NCBI RefSeq assembly: GCF_003337715.1
Contig: NZ_QPIX01000006.1
Span: 124,001 to 188,000 of the forward strand
DNA length: 64,000 nucleotides
Reading direction: 5' to 3'
DNA from: Ciceribacter lividus
Lineage (GTDB): Bacteria > Pseudomonadota > Alphaproteobacteria > Rhizobiales > Rhizobiaceae
A program made the position numbers and the translations under genes. Below, in pieces: positions 55,023 through 64,000 of this stretch. The notes beneath the pieces were generated by a model. That model saw only the letters and a program-made list of their open reading frames with translations. It had not been told where the DNA came from and did not search any database. Positions within the stretch are counted from its first letter, which is position 1; each line of letters starts with the position of its first letter.

Positions 55023-55793
55023 CTACCGTCTCGCGAGAAAGGCCTCGATGCCTTCTGCGGCTTCTGCGCTCTCCCACCGGTCCGCAAGCAGGGAGGCGGT
55101 TCGCTCGGCGAGACCGGCGGGGTCGTCACCGCCGAGTTCGAGGCAGAGCGCCTTTGCCGCCGCGACGGCGCACGGCCGCGTCGTGAGAATCGCCTCGACT
55201 TCGGCCTCCACGCAGGCATCCAGCGTTTCCGCGTCTGTCACGGTCGAGACGAGGCCGCATTTCAATGCGAAGGCGGCATCGAACGGTTTGGCCGTGAAGA
55301 AGACCTGACGGGCATAGCCCTCGCCCATGCGGCGAACGACGAAGGGGCCGATCGTTGCCGGGATGAGCCCGAGGCGGGTTTCGGTAAGCGCGAAACGGGC
55401 GGTGTCCACCGATATCACGATGTCGCAGACCGCCATCAGGCCGATGCCGCCGCCGAAGGCATTCCCGTGGACCCGGGCTATGAGCGGCTTCGGCAGAGCG
55501 TTGAGCTTGGCAAGCATCGTCGCCAGTGTCCGGGCCTCTTCCATTTTGCCGGCGCGGTCCTTGTCCCGCTGCTCCCGCATCCAGCCGAGATCGCCGCCGG
55601 CGCAGAAGCTCGCCCCGTTGCCGGCGAGCACGACGGCACGGACGCTTTCATCCGCACCGAGGATTTCCGCGGCTTTCGTGAGTTCGCCGATCATCCGGGC
55701 GTTCAGCGCATTGTGCTTGTCGGGGCGGTTCAGCGTCAGGCAAGCGATGCCCCGTTCATCAGTTTCGATCAGGATCGTTTCGAATTCCGTCAT
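55023..55793 (-). CDS. liuC: Methylglutaconyl-CoA hydratase (enoyl-CoA hydratase family)
   Basis: 256 residues of the crotonase fold. The CoA site is VLAGNGASFCAGGDLGWMRE and the catalytic loop is GNAFGGGIGLMAVCDIVISV. It hydrates 3-methylglutaconyl-CoA to HMG-CoA in leucine breakdown. It overlaps the HMG-CoA lyase gene by 4 bp and is the last gene of the operon that runs from isovaleryl-CoA dehydrogenase. The specific function rests on this context. Confidence 0.9.
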   Translation of the reverse strand: MTEFETILIETDERGIACLTLNRPDKHNALNARMIGELTKAAEILGADESVRAVVLAGNGASFCAGGDLGWMREQRDKDRAGKMEEARTLATMLAKLNALPKPLIARVHGNAFGGGIGLMAVCDIVISVDTARFALTETRLGLIPATIGPFVVRRMGEGYARQVFFTAKPFDAAFALKCGLVSTVTDAETLDACVEAEVEAILTTRPCAVAAAKALCLELGGDDPAGLAERTASLLADRWESAEAAEGIEAFLARR

Positions 55794-56662
55794 GCGTTCC
55801 TCCCGGAAAGACGCCCAACACGTCCCTTGATGAAAGCCTCGGCGCGCTTCAGTTTCTCCGCGTCGATTCCGGTTTCAAACCCGCAGCCTTCGAGCAGTTC
55901 GACGAGCGGGCCAGTTGCGACATTGCCCTTGGCGCCCGGCGCGTACGGGCAGCCGCCGAGCCCGCCGACGGAGGAATCGAACGTCCTCAGCCCGTAGCCG
56001 AGAGCGGTTTCGACATTGGCGAGCGCGCGATTGCCTGTGTCATGGAAATGCCCCGCCAGTTGGCGGGCCGGCACCGACCGCAGGACCTCCTCCAGCATGA
56101 CGGAAATTGTCTCCGGTGTGCCCGCGCCGATCGTATCACCGAGCGAGATTTCGTGGCAGCCGAGGTCGATCAGGCGCTCGGCGACCATCCGCACGGCCTC
56201 CGGCGCGACGGGACCTTCATAGGGACAGGCGACGACGCAGGAGACATAGCCGCGCACCGGAACGCCGGCCGCCTTCGCCGCCTCCGTGACGGGCGCAAAA
56301 CGCTCGAAGCTTTCGGCGATGGAACAGTTGATGTTCTTCCGGCTGAAGGTTTCGGATGCGGAGGCGAAGATCGCGACTTCGTCGGCCTTTGCGGCGAGCG
56401 CCGCCTCCAGCCCCTTGAGGTTTGGCGTCAGCGCGCTGTAGACGACGCCCGGCCGGCGCGAGATGCCGGCCAGCACCTCGGCGGCGTCGGCGAGTTGCAG
56501 CACCCATTTCGGCGAGACGAAGCTCGTGACCTCGATCTTGCGGAAGCCGGCCTCGGAGAGATGGTCGACCAACGCGACCTTGTCCTCGACCGGAATGATT
56601 TCCTTCTCGTTCTGCAATCCGTCCCGCGGACCGACTTCGTAGACCGTGACAAACTCAGCCAT
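55790..56662 (-). CDS. liuE: Hydroxymethylglutaryl-CoA lyase
   Basis: About 290 residues from ATG 56662. The TIM-barrel start is VYEVGPRDGLQNEKEIIPVE, the substrate helix region is KIEVTSFVSPKWVLQLADA, and HFHDTGN holds metal histidines. The signature GGLGGCPYAPGAKGN contains the catalytic cysteine. It splits HMG-CoA to acetoacetate and acetyl-CoA. It overlaps the end of the carboxylase alpha-subunit gene by 8 bp. Confidence 0.94.
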   Translation of the reverse strand: MAEFVTVYEVGPRDGLQNEKEIIPVEDKVALVDHLSEAGFRKIEVTSFVSPKWVLQLADAAEVLAGISRRPGVVYSALTPNLKGLEAALAAKADEVAIFASASETFSRKNINCSIAESFERFAPVTEAAKAAGVPVRGYVSCVVACPYEGPVAPEAVRMVAERLIDLGCHEISLGDTIGAGTPETISVMLEEVLRSVPARQLAGHFHDTGNRALANVETALGYGLRTFDSSVGGLGGCPYAPGAKGNVATGPLVELLEGCGFETGIDAEKLKRAEAFIKGRVGRLSGRNA

Positions 56663-58649
56663 CGAGCCTCTCCTCGGTGATCCGGATGAGAACGGCTCCA
56701 CCTTCCGCCTGCCCGCCTTCGGTGCAGAAGACGGCGTCGACGTGGCCGTCGCGCGGGCTCCTCAGCGTATACTCCATCTTCATCGCCTCCATGACGACGA
56801 GCCTGTCACCGGCCTTCACGGCAACGCCCGCCCCGACGTCGACGAAGCGGACGATGCCCGTCATCGGTGCCAGGATCTCGCCGGAGTGGTGGTGCGCGGC
56901 ATCCTCGCCTTCCAACGGGTCCGGCCTCTCGAAGGCGTACGTCTCGCCGTCGAGCAAGACGGAGATGCGTCGCTCGCCGCCATGGACGTCGACGACAAGG
57001 CGGGCGAGCACACGATCGCTGCCGTTCTCGCGGACCAGACGAGCCGAGAAGGTCCGACCGTCGAAGGCGATTTCCTCGAACAGGACCTCCTCGCCGCCAG
57101 CCGAGAGCCGGACACGTCCGCCGCGGGGGACGATCCGCCGTTCGATGACCTCTTCGCCCGCATGCAGGGTCACGCGATGACTGGCCTCGCCCCAGAGCCT
57201 GAAGCCGCAATGCGGTCCGTTCGGATCGAGGCCGGAGGCCGCAAGCGCCGCGATCAGAATGGCCTCTTCCGGCACGTCGGGCCGTGCAACGAGACTGTCC
57301 ATGCTCCGCTCGATGAGGCCGGTATCCATGCGTCCCTGCCGGAAGGTCTCGTCCCTGCAAAGCGCGCGCAGAAAGTCTCGATTGCTGGTGAGTCCGGTAA
57401 TGTGCATGCCGTCGAGCGCATTCTTCAGCCGGTCGATCGCCTCGTCGCGCGACTTGCCGTGTGTGATCACCTTGGCGATCATCGGGTCGTAATAGGGTGA
57501 GACCTGATCGCCGGCGCGAACGCCGGCGTCGACGCGGACGCCCTCGCCGTCTCCAAATTCCAGATGATCGATCCGGCCCGCCTGCGGCAGGAAGCCGTTC
57601 GCCGGATCCTCGGCATAGAGACGCGCCTCGGCCGCGTGGCCGAGAAGCCGGATCGCGTCCTGCAGCACCGGCAGCGGCTCGCCCGCCGCCACGCGCAATT
57701 GCCACTCGACCAGGTCGAAGCCGGTCACCATCTCGGTCACGGGATGCTCCACCTGCAGGCGCGTGTTCATCTCCATGAACCAGAACCCGTCCGGGCGGAG
57801 CGGTCCCGAACCGTCGGCGATGAACTCGACTGTCCCGGCACCTTTGTAAGCGACGGCTTTCGCCGCAGCGACCGCAGCCTCAGCCATCGCAGCCCGCACG
57901 GCATCCGTCATACCTGGCGCTGGCGCTTCCTCGATCACCTTCTGGTGCCGCCGTTGCAGCGAACAGTCGCGCTCGAACAGATGAACGGCGTTGCCCTGCC
58001 CGTCACCGAAGACCTGCACCTCGATGTGGCGTGGCGAGGAGATGTATTTCTCGATCAGGACACGTTCATCCCCGAAGGCAGCCTTCGCCTCCCGACGGCA
58101 GCTCTGAAGCGCGGCGTCGAAGTCATCGTCCGTGTCGACGCGCCGCATCCCCTTGCCGCCGCCGCCCGCAGACGCCTTGATCAGCACGGGGTAGCCGATC
58201 CTGCCGGCTTCGAGCTTCAGGAAAGCTGCGTCCTGATTGTCACCGTGATAGCCCGGCACCACTGGAACGCCCGCTTCCTCCATCAGCCGTTTGGCGGCGT
58301 CCTTCAGGCCCATCGCGCGGATCGAGGCGGCGTCGGGACCGATGAAGGTAAGGCTTGCCTTCCCCACTGCATCGACAAAATCCGGGTTTTCCGACAAGAA
58401 CCCATAGCCGGGATGGATCGCTTCGGCGCCGCTGGCAAGCGCTGCCGCGACGACCTTGCCGATGTCGAGATAGCTTTCGGTCGCCGGTGCGGCTCCGAGG
58501 AACACCGCCTCGTCGGCGAGCGCGACATGCAATGCGTCGCGGTCGGCCCGCGAATAGACCGCGACGGTTCTGATTCCGAGTCGCCTCGCCGTCTTGATGA
58601 TGCGGACGGCGATTTCACCACGGTTGGCGATAAGAATCTTCGAGAACAT
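56655..58649 (-). CDS. liuD: Methylcrotonyl-CoA carboxylase alpha (biotin) subunit
   Basis: 664 residues from ATG 58649; the frame is open beyond it but is antisense to the neighbour. Biotin carboxylase domain: ILIANRGEIAVRIIKTARRL, SAGGGGKGMRRV and FMEMNTRLQVEHPVTEMV. A BT linker domain follows. The C-terminal biotinyl domain has VVMEAMKMEYTLRSP. Together with the beta subunit it carboxylates 3-methylcrotonyl-CoA. Confidence 0.94.
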   Translation of the reverse strand: MFSKILIANRGEIAVRIIKTARRLGIRTVAVYSRADRDALHVALADEAVFLGAAPATESYLDIGKVVAAALASGAEAIHPGYGFLSENPDFVDAVGKASLTFIGPDAASIRAMGLKDAAKRLMEEAGVPVVPGYHGDNQDAAFLKLEAGRIGYPVLIKASAGGGGKGMRRVDTDDDFDAALQSCRREAKAAFGDERVLIEKYISSPRHIEVQVFGDGQGNAVHLFERDCSLQRRHQKVIEEAPAPGMTDAVRAAMAEAAVAAAKAVAYKGAGTVEFIADGSGPLRPDGFWFMEMNTRLQVEHPVTEMVTGFDLVEWQLRVAAGEPLPVLQDAIRLLGHAAEARLYAEDPANGFLPQAGRIDHLEFGDGEGVRVDAGVRAGDQVSPYYDPMIAKVITHGKSRDEAIDRLKNALDGMHITGLTSNRDFLRALCRDETFRQGRMDTGLIERSMDSLVARPDVPEEAILIAALAASGLDPNGPHCGFRLWGEASHRVTLHAGEEVIERRIVPRGGRVRLSAGGEEVLFEEIAFDGRTFSARLVRENGSDRVLARLVVDVHGGERRISVLLDGETYAFERPDPLEGEDAAHHHSGEILAPMTGIVRFVDVGAGVAVKAGDRLVVMEAMKMEYTLRSPRDGHVDAVFCTEGGQAEGGAVLIRITEERLDG

Positions 58650-58657
58650 GGCTCGCC

Positions 58658-60256
58658 TCACATCCTGAACAGGCCGAATTTCGTCTCTTCGATCGGCGCG
58701 TTGAGTGCGGCCCGGAGAGAAAGGGCCACGACGTCGCGGGTCTTTTCCGGGTCGATGATGCCGTCGTCCCAGAGCCGTGCGGAGGCATAGAGGGGCGCCG
58801 ACTGGCGCTCGAACAGCTCGAGCGTCGGCCGCTTGAACTCGGCCTCGTCCTCGACCGACCACGTGCCACCTCGCGCTTCGATGCCGGCGCGCCTGACATT
58901 GGCCAATACGCCCGCCGCTTGTGGCCCGCCCATGACGGCGATCCGGGCGTTCGGCCACATCCAGACGAAGCGCGGCCCGAAGGCGCGGCCACACATGCCG
59001 TAATTTCCGGCGCCATAGGAGCCGCCGATGATCACCGTCACTTTCGGCACGGCGGCGGTCGAGACCGCGGTCACCAGTTTCGCACCGTCCTTGGCAATCC
59101 CGCCCGCTTCGTATTTCGAACCCACCATGAAGCCGGTAATGTTCTGCAGGAAGAGAAGCGGGATCTTGCGCTGGCAACAGAGCTCGATGAAATGAGCACC
59201 CTTCAGTGCACTTTCGGAAAACAGGACACCGTTGTTGGCAATGATCCCGACCGGCACGCCATCGACATGGGCGAAGCCGGTGACCAGCGTCGTGCCGTAG
59301 CGCGGCTTGAACTCGTCGAAATCCGAGCCGTCGACGATGCGGGCGATCACCTCGCGCACATCGTAGGGCAGCTTCGGATCGGCGGGCACGAGGCCCATGA
59401 TCTCGGAGGCCGGGTAGAGGGGAGCGCGGGGCCGGCCGAGTGCGATGGCTGGCTGCGGGGCCGGCCCGAGATTCCGGACGATCTGGCGGGCGAGCGCCAG
59501 CGCATGATCATCATTGTCGGCGAGATAGTCGGCGACACCGGAAAGACGCGTATGGGTGTCGCCTCCGCCGAGCGTCTCGGCATCGATGACCTCGCCGGTC
59601 GCCTCCTTCACCAGCGGCGGGCCGGCCAGAAAGATCGTCCCCTGGTTCTTGACGATGATGGCCTGGTCGCACATGGCCGGAACATAGGCCCCGCCTGCCG
59701 TGCACGAGCCCATGACGACGGCGATCTGCGCGATCCCCTTCGCGCTCATCCGTGCCTGGTTGTAGAAGATCCGGCCGAAATGATCGCGATCGGGAAAGAC
59801 CTCATCCTGGTTCGGGAGGTTGGCTCCACCCGAGTCGACAAGATAGAGACAGGGCAGACGGTTTTCCTCGGCGATTTCCTGCGCACGCAGGTGCTTCTTG
59901 ACCGTCAGCGGATAGTAGGTGCCGCCTTTGACGGTGGCATCATTGCAGACGATCATGCAATCGCGGCCCTCGATACGGCCGATGCCGGCGATCAGACCCG
60001 CCGCCGGAATGTCCTCGTCGTAAACACCTGTCGCCGCAAAAAGCCCGAGCTCCAGAAAGGGTGAGCCAACATCGAGGAGTCCGGCCACCCGGTCACGCGG
60101 CAACAGCTTTCCGCGCTTGACGTGGCGATCGCGCGCAGACTCAGTCCCCCCGGCCATGATGCGCAGGGCCTCCGCCTCGATGGTGTCTCGCTGGGCGAGC
60201 ATTGCAGCGCGATTGGCCTCGGCTTCGGGGGTAAGCGGCGTGCCAATGATCGTCAT
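58658..60256 (-). CDS. liuB: Methylcrotonyl-CoA carboxylase beta (carboxyltransferase) subunit
   Basis: 532 residues, normal length. The two crotonase-like halves are clear: [20 protein letters not shown] in the first with [16 protein letters not shown], and [20 protein letters not shown] in the second. These oxyanion loops distinguish it from the propionyl-CoA enzyme. It is encoded 8 bp before the alpha subunit and 18 bp after ivd. Confidence 0.94.
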   Translation of the reverse strand: MTIIGTPLTPEAEANRAAMLAQRDTIEAEALRIMAGGTESARDRHVKRGKLLPRDRVAGLLDVGSPFLELGLFAATGVYDEDIPAAGLIAGIGRIEGRDCMIVCNDATVKGGTYYPLTVKKHLRAQEIAEENRLPCLYLVDSGGANLPNQDEVFPDRDHFGRIFYNQARMSAKGIAQIAVVMGSCTAGGAYVPAMCDQAIIVKNQGTIFLAGPPLVKEATGEVIDAETLGGGDTHTRLSGVADYLADNDDHALALARQIVRNLGPAPQPAIALGRPRAPLYPASEIMGLVPADPKLPYDVREVIARIVDGSDFDEFKPRYGTTLVTGFAHVDGVPVGIIANNGVLFSESALKGAHFIELCCQRKIPLLFLQNITGFMVGSKYEAGGIAKDGAKLVTAVSTAAVPKVTVIIGGSYGAGNYGMCGRAFGPRFVWMWPNARIAVMGGPQAAGVLANVRRAGIEARGGTWSVEDEAEFKRPTLELFERQSAPLYASARLWDDGIIDPEKTRDVVALSLRAALNAPIEETKFGLFRM

Positions 60257-60274
60257 CTGTAGACCCTCCCCGCC

Positions 60275-61438
60275 TCAGCGCATCGCATTCATCATCTCAC
60301 GGCCGATCAGCATCCGGCGGATTTCCGAGGTGCCGGCACCGATTTCCATGAGCTTGGCGTCGCGGAAAATCCGGCTGACCGCGCTGTCATTGAGGTAGCC
60401 GGCCCCGCCCATCGCCTGAACAGCCTGGTGGGCAACCTCCATCGCCATCTCGGAAGCGTAGAGAACGCAGGCCGCCGCATCCTGTCGCGTGACCTCGCCA
60501 CGGTCGCAGGCGGCAGCGACGGCATAGACGTATGCGCGGGCGGAATTCATCTTCGTGTACATGTCGGCGATCTTGCCCTGCATCAGCTGGAAGTCGCCGA
60601 TCGACTGGCCGAACTGCTTGCGGCTGACCATGTAGGGCATGATCTCATCGAGGCAGGCCGCCATGATGCCACAACCGATCCCCGAGAGGACGACGCGCTC
60701 GTAATCGAGGCCGGACATCAGCACGTTGACGCCTCGACCCTCCGAGCCCAGCACATTCTCGAACGGCACCTCGACGTCCTCGAAGATCAGCTCGGCCGTG
60801 TTCGATCCGCGCATGCCGAGCTTGTCGAAATGCCTGGACGTCGAAAAACCTCGCATGGTCTTCTCGATGATGAAGGCCGTGATCCCCTTCGAGCCGGCCT
60901 CGGGGTCCGTCTTGGCGTAGACGACCAGCGTATCGGCATCCGGACCGTTGGTGATCCAGTACTTGGTGCCGTTCAGGAGATAGCAGTCGTTGCGTTTCTC
61001 GGCGCGCAACTTCATGGACACGACATCGGAACCCGCACCTGCCTCCGACATGGCAAGCGCGCCGACATGTTCTCCGGAAACAAGCTTCGGCAGATATTTC
61101 CGTTTCTGCTCCTCCGTACCGTTGAGCTTGATCTGGTTGACGCAGAGATTGGAATGGGCGCCATAGGACAGCGAGACGGAGGCCGAAGCCCGCGCCAATT
61201 CCTCGACCACGATCGTGTGGGCAAGATAGGTCAGCCCGACCCCGCCATATTCCTCCGGAACGGTGACACCCAGCAATCCGAGATCGCCCATTTCCCGCCA
61301 GAGTTCGTTCGGAAAGGCGTTGCTGCGGTCGATCTCCGCAGCCATCGGCTTCACGCGCTCCTGGGCGAAGCGATGAACCGTGTCGCGAAGCGCCTCCGTC
61401 TCCTCGTCAAAGCCAAATCTCATCGTGCTGTTGAACAT
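60275..61438 (-). CDS. ivd: Isovaleryl-CoA dehydrogenase
   Basis: 387 residues of the acyl-CoA dehydrogenase fold. [20 protein letters not shown] is the first signature and [20 protein letters not shown] with [20 protein letters not shown] the second. The active-site glutamate lies in [21 protein letters not shown], the helix position used by isovaleryl-CoA dehydrogenases. It passes electrons to ETF and starts the leucine branch of this operon (also named liuA). A TetR gene lies 29 bp upstream in the same direction. Confidence 0.93.
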   Translation of the reverse strand: MFNSTMRFGFDEETEALRDTVHRFAQERVKPMAAEIDRSNAFPNELWREMGDLGLLGVTVPEEYGGVGLTYLAHTIVVEELARASASVSLSYGAHSNLCVNQIKLNGTEEQKRKYLPKLVSGEHVGALAMSEAGAGSDVVSMKLRAEKRNDCYLLNGTKYWITNGPDADTLVVYAKTDPEAGSKGITAFIIEKTMRGFSTSRHFDKLGMRGSNTAELIFEDVEVPFENVLGSEGRGVNVLMSGLDYERVVLSGIGCGIMAACLDEIMPYMVSRKQFGQSIGDFQLMQGKIADMYTKMNSARAYVYAVAAACDRGEVTRQDAAACVLYASEMAMEVAHQAVQAMGGAGYLNDSAVSRIFRDAKLMEIGAGTSEIRRMLIGREMMNAMR

Positions 61439-61467
61439 TCCCGCCTCCCAACAGAAAACAACAAATA

Positions 61468-62064
61468 TCAGTGCGCGCAGCCGACGCTGCGCAGCACCAT
61501 TTCCGCGTAGATTTCCTCGATCTTCTTCTCCGAAAGCCTTCCGCCGCTGCGGTACCAGGTGTTGACCCCCGTCAGCATGGCTATGATCGCCATCGCGCAG
61601 ACATGGGAGTCCTCGATCCGGAACAGGCCACGCTCGCTTCCGCGAACGAGGATCGCCTTCAGCTCGTTCTCGTAGGCTTTGCGCAAGCTCTCGATTTCCC
61701 TGAACCCGGCAGGTTCCAGCGCGCGAAGTTCCATGTACGAAATGAAAACCTCGTCGGCGCGCGTCAGGTGATAGCGAATGTGGAAGCGTGCAAAATGTTC
61801 GAGTGCCGCCGCCGGTGGCTCGCCTTCGATCCCCTCGGCCTTCAACGACGCCAGAAGTTCCTCCATGTGCTCGCGCATGAGTGTCACGAGGATCTGCTGC
61901 TTGGTCGGGAAATACTGGTAGAGCGCGCCGGGCTGCACGCCGACGGCATCCGCGATCATGCGCATGGAAACGGCGTCATAGCCGTGCTGGGCGAAGAGCC
62001 TGAGGCTCTGCCTGCGGATCGCCGCTACGGTCTTTTCACCCGCCGAGCCGGCCCGACGTGCCAC
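61468..62064 (-). CDS. TetR-family regulator of the leucine operon
   Basis: 198 residues. The HTH reads [20 protein letters not shown] then [20 protein letters not shown]. The C-terminal effector part resembles FadR/PsrA-like acyl-CoA sensing TetR proteins. As the first gene of the operon it probably controls itself and the five liu genes, released by an acyl-CoA such as isovaleryl-CoA (inference). Confidence 0.9.
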   Translation of the reverse strand: MARRAGSAGEKTVAAIRRQSLRLFAQHGYDAVSMRMIADAVGVQPGALYQYFPTKQQILVTLMREHMEELLASLKAEGIEGEPPAAALEHFARFHIRYHLTRADEVFISYMELRALEPAGFREIESLRKAYENELKAILVRGSERGLFRIEDSHVCAMAIIAMLTGVNTWYRSGGRLSEKKIEEIYAEMVLRSVGCAH

Positions 62065-62083
62065 GGCCTCGCCTCCTTAATTG

Positions 62084-62097
62084 AATGAACGTTCATT
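62084..62097. promoter_or_regulatory. Palindromic TetR operator upstream of the leucine operon
   Basis: AATGAACGTTCATT is a perfect 14-bp palindrome, 20 bp before the TetR start codon. This is the spacing of an autoregulatory site, and the sequence is like known operators of acyl-CoA-responsive TetR proteins (TGAACGNNCGTTCA-like). Confidence 0.65.
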
Positions 62098-62282
62098 TCT
62101 TTAACTGAGAATTTTATCGGTCGTCAAGACGGCCACGCCGCCGAAGAGGCAACCGGCCGAGTTGAAATGGCCGCCCAGCCTTCGACGTCAATTGAGAATG
62201 GAAACTCCATGCAATCTCTGGTATGCATCGCCGGTATCAGCAGGTGCGCGGCGGAGCACCTCCGGAAAGAAGGGGGAAGGGA

Positions 62283-62456
62283 ATGACGAAACAGATCGAC
62301 TATATCGCCAACGAGCTTGCGACGCTGCTCGATCTGACAAAGCTGCAGAAGGAGGAACGTCTCGCCCATCTCATCGGTCTGGCGCTCAGCGAGGCGAAAG
62401 CCGAGAAGACACGCCGCACGGAGCGACGGCAGCCGGACGAGGCATCCGACCTCTGA
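62283..62456 (+). CDS. Small hypothetical protein
   Basis: 57 residues from an ATG with AAGGGGGAAGGG upstream. It is amphipathic and charged (QIDYIANELATLLDLTKLQK then a Lys/Arg-rich tail), with no signal peptide or cysteine pairs. Codon use is as in neighbouring genes. No family is recognised. It lies alone between the divergent TetR operon and the convergent modE-like gene. Confidence 0.55.
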   Translation: MTKQIDYIANELATLLDLTKLQKEERLAHLIGLALSEAKAEKTRRTERRQPDEASDL

Positions 62457-62620
62457 GGCCTGCACGGGTCCCATTGACAGGCGATTCTCGTCCGCAGGCT
62501 GACCGGCAATCGGGTCCTCGTTCACCACGAGATTCATCCCTATGTCTTTCAGCAGCCCCCGCATGATTCAGCCGATGCCGAAGCCACGTAAGGCCTTAAC
62601 GCCACGGTGCTCTCCCGCCG

Positions 62621-63427
62621 TCACCCCATCGCCAGAATGATCTGTGATGCCTTGATCAGGGCACCAAGTCGCTTGCCGGGCCGTATCTCCAGATCCTCCG
62701 CACTGTCGTCGGTGACGATCGCGCAGAGCGTCTTGCCGTTTCCTATATCGAGCACGACCTCCGAATTGACCGCGCCCTTCTCGACCGAGATCACAGTACC
62801 GGAGAGACGGTTGCGCGCGGACGTCCGAAGCGGCTCGTCCTCGCTGACGAGGATCGGCGTGCTCGCCTTGATCAGGGCATAGGCCTCCACCCCGGGCGCG
62901 ATGCCGAGGTTGTCGATGCTGCGCTCGGTCACGATGACCGTCAGCACGACGTCTTCGGCCACCTTCAGTGCGACCTCCGCGTTGACCGCCCCGTGTTCGA
63001 CCGAGGTGACGATACCGTGATATGTATTACGAGCACTGGTTTTCATGATCGGGCTCCAAAGCAGGGACTGGGCAGGAAAGGAAACGGAGGGATCGCCGGA
63101 AATCGTCGTTTCGAGATTGGCAACGATCTCGCCGATCGAGGCTGTGAGCAGGCGATGAACCGTCAGCGCGCGCAGGCCCTCCGTTGTCACGCAGGCGCCG
63201 CCGCCGTGTCTGCCGCCAGCAGCGGCGATCACGATGGGGCGGGGAAAGAGGTTGTTCAGCGAATTGACCGCATCCCAGGCAGCGCGATAGCTGAGGCCGA
63301 CCATCTTCGCAGCAGCCGCGATCGAGCCGGTATCGTCGATGGCCGCCAACAGGTTGAAGCGATCCTCTCCGGCCCGGTGGCCGTCGGCGCCCCGGAAATC
63401 AAGCAAGGGTGTCAGAGCCTGACGCAT
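62621..63427 (-). CDS. modE: ModE-type molybdate-responsive regulator
   Basis: About 268 residues from ATG 63427, which has AGAGGAAAC upstream. The N-terminal winged HTH is RFNLLAAIDDTGSIAAAAKM with LSYRAAWDAVNSLNNLFPRP. Two TOBE (Mop) domains follow, each starting SARN (SARNTYHGIVTSVEHGAVNA and SARNRLSGTVISVEKGAVNS), which bind molybdate at the dimer interface. In E. coli, ModE represses the modABC importer. Next to nifQ it may link nitrogenase molybdenum supply to Mo status. Confidence 0.92.
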   Translation of the reverse strand: MRQALTPLLDFRGADGHRAGEDRFNLLAAIDDTGSIAAAAKMVGLSYRAAWDAVNSLNNLFPRPIVIAAAGGRHGGGACVTTEGLRALTVHRLLTASIGEIVANLETTISGDPSVSFPAQSLLWSPIMKTSARNTYHGIVTSVEHGAVNAEVALKVAEDVVLTVIVTERSIDNLGIAPGVEAYALIKASTPILVSEDEPLRTSARNRLSGTVISVEKGAVNSEVVLDIGNGKTLCAIVTDDSAEDLEIRPGKRLGALIKASQIILAMG

Positions 63428-63599
63428 GAAAGTTTCCTCTGTTGTCGTTATGCAGCTCGGCTTCATATCGGTCGGCAAGACCGACGAGGCTCGCGACGCA
63501 AGCTCCGTGCCGAGCCATTCATTCAAGTATTTTCAAGCACTTGGCAACGTCACGCCCGGAGACTTTCCGACAATGTCGGAGACCCGACAGGTCCCCGTG

Positions 63600-64000
63600 T
63601 CATCTATCGGACAAGAGAGCAGCCACCTCGTGACCATTCTTCCACCGGGCCAGATGACTTTGGCCGCTCTCGTCCCCGAAACAGGCGTCAAAATCGCTGC
63701 ATTCGCGGCAGCTCGGTGCTGTGCAGAGCGAAAAGCCCTCCACCTCGCAGAGCTTTCGGTAGAAGTACTTCTTCCATTTCATGTTACCGGTGTTGCCCCG
63801 TGCCAGCTCGGGGAAATGGCGATTGAGCAGACGCGTCAGTTCCGCGCGTTCGAAGAGCCCGAGATCCTGCCAGAGATGATCATTGCGCATTGCCCGCCTT
63901 GCGACGATGCGGGCGAACCAGCGGCTGTCGGAAAGGCCGGGATCGGCGTGCTCCATGAGCAGATCGAGGAGCAGGTCCTCTTCCACGCCGCGCTCGGTTT
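63600..64000 (-). CDS. nifQ: NifQ, molybdenum donor for FeMo-cofactor synthesis (5' end missing)
   Basis: The frame is open to the window edge, so the start is outside; about 133 residues are seen, the C-terminal two thirds. The diagnostic end is MKWKKYFYRKLCEVEGFSLC followed by C-x4-C-x2-C-x5-C (LCTAPSCRECSDFDACFGDE), which carries the Fe-S/Mo cluster. NifQ gives molybdenum to NifEN/NifH during nitrogenase cofactor assembly. It lies 172 bp upstream of the modE-like gene in the same direction. It shows that nitrogen-fixation genes are present on this replicon. Confidence 0.93.
   Translation of the reverse strand, partial: TERGVEEDLLLDLLMEHADPGLSDSRWFARIVARRAMRNDHLWQDLGLFERAELTRLLNRHFPELARGNTGNMKWKKYFYRKLCEVEGFSLCTAPSCRECSDFDACFGDESGQSHLARWKNGHEVAALLSDR

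Noticed and set aside
63428-63599. Sigma-54/NifA promoter between nifQ and the modE-like gene
   Set aside because: No TGGCAC-N5-TTGC pattern was found on the minus strand in this gap; the nifQ promoter lies outside the window.

Overview
The window looks like part of a rhizobial genome (Rhizobiaceae, e.g. Rhizobium/Sinorhizobium/Ensifer), probably a plasmid or chromid rather than a core chromosome. The evidence is high GC with strong third-position bias, very many LysR/AraC/Lrp/SorC/TetR regulators each next to a catabolic operon, four ABC or MFS uptake/efflux modules of rhizobial type, no informational or RNA genes, and a partial nifQ next to a modE-like gene at the right edge. The species assignment is inference.

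Left part (1-13.7 kb): a truncated LysR gene, a divergent Lrp/LysR pair, a two-gene operon for a ThDP-dependent enzyme and a DadA-like FAD oxidoreductase, a LysR/MFS efflux pair, a small cupredoxin, and what is left of an alpha-galactoside-type locus (one intact GH4 glycosidase, the start of a second GH4 gene, an AraC regulator, the tail of a sugar ABC ATPase). An FGGY kinase follows, whose upstream SDR partner is reduced to its C-terminus.

Centre-left (14.3-27.2 kb) is the most unusual region. A SorC-type regulator and a class II aldolase-SDR fusion precede a divergent pair of operons. One encodes a ribose-type ABC importer. The other encodes S-methyl-5-thioribose kinase (mtnK), methylthioribose-1-phosphate isomerase (mtnA), a split transketolase and a RuBisCO-like protein. 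A perfect 11-bp-arm inverted repeat lies between the two operons, and related half-sites precede the regulator gene. I read this as a regulated pathway for an imported methylthio-, deoxy- or branched pentose with two possible exits (aldolase, or RuBisCO-like protein plus transketolase). It ends in a deletion scar made of nasT and tetrapyrrole-methylase fragments.

Centre (27.6-40.2 kb): a LysR gene diverges from pxpA-BCCP-biotin carboxylase-pxpB-pxpC-TorT-like binding protein-ABC ATPase-permease, in effect a split urea-carboxylase-like complex with its own transporter. Two PLP ammonia-lyase genes with Lrp and AraC regulators follow.

Right-centre (40.2-55 kb): gene remnants, a TetR-controlled Bcr/CflA drug exporter with two palindromic operators, an outer-membrane aromatic-uptake type protein, then a NodD-like LysR gene diverging from a ten-gene aromatic operon (hydrolase, EthD-like, VOC dioxygenase, Rieske ferredoxin, FAD monooxygenase, MFS, cupin, FAH hydrolase, SDR, cyclase). 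Its content and order recall the fde naringenin-degradation operon of Herbaspirillum.

Right part (55-64 kb): a complete leucine/isovalerate operon under a TetR regulator with a palindromic operator, a 57-residue hypothetical protein, the modE-like regulator and nifQ. Many truncated genes point to repeated deletion and insertion. No tRNA, rRNA, IS transposase or CRISPR array was seen.
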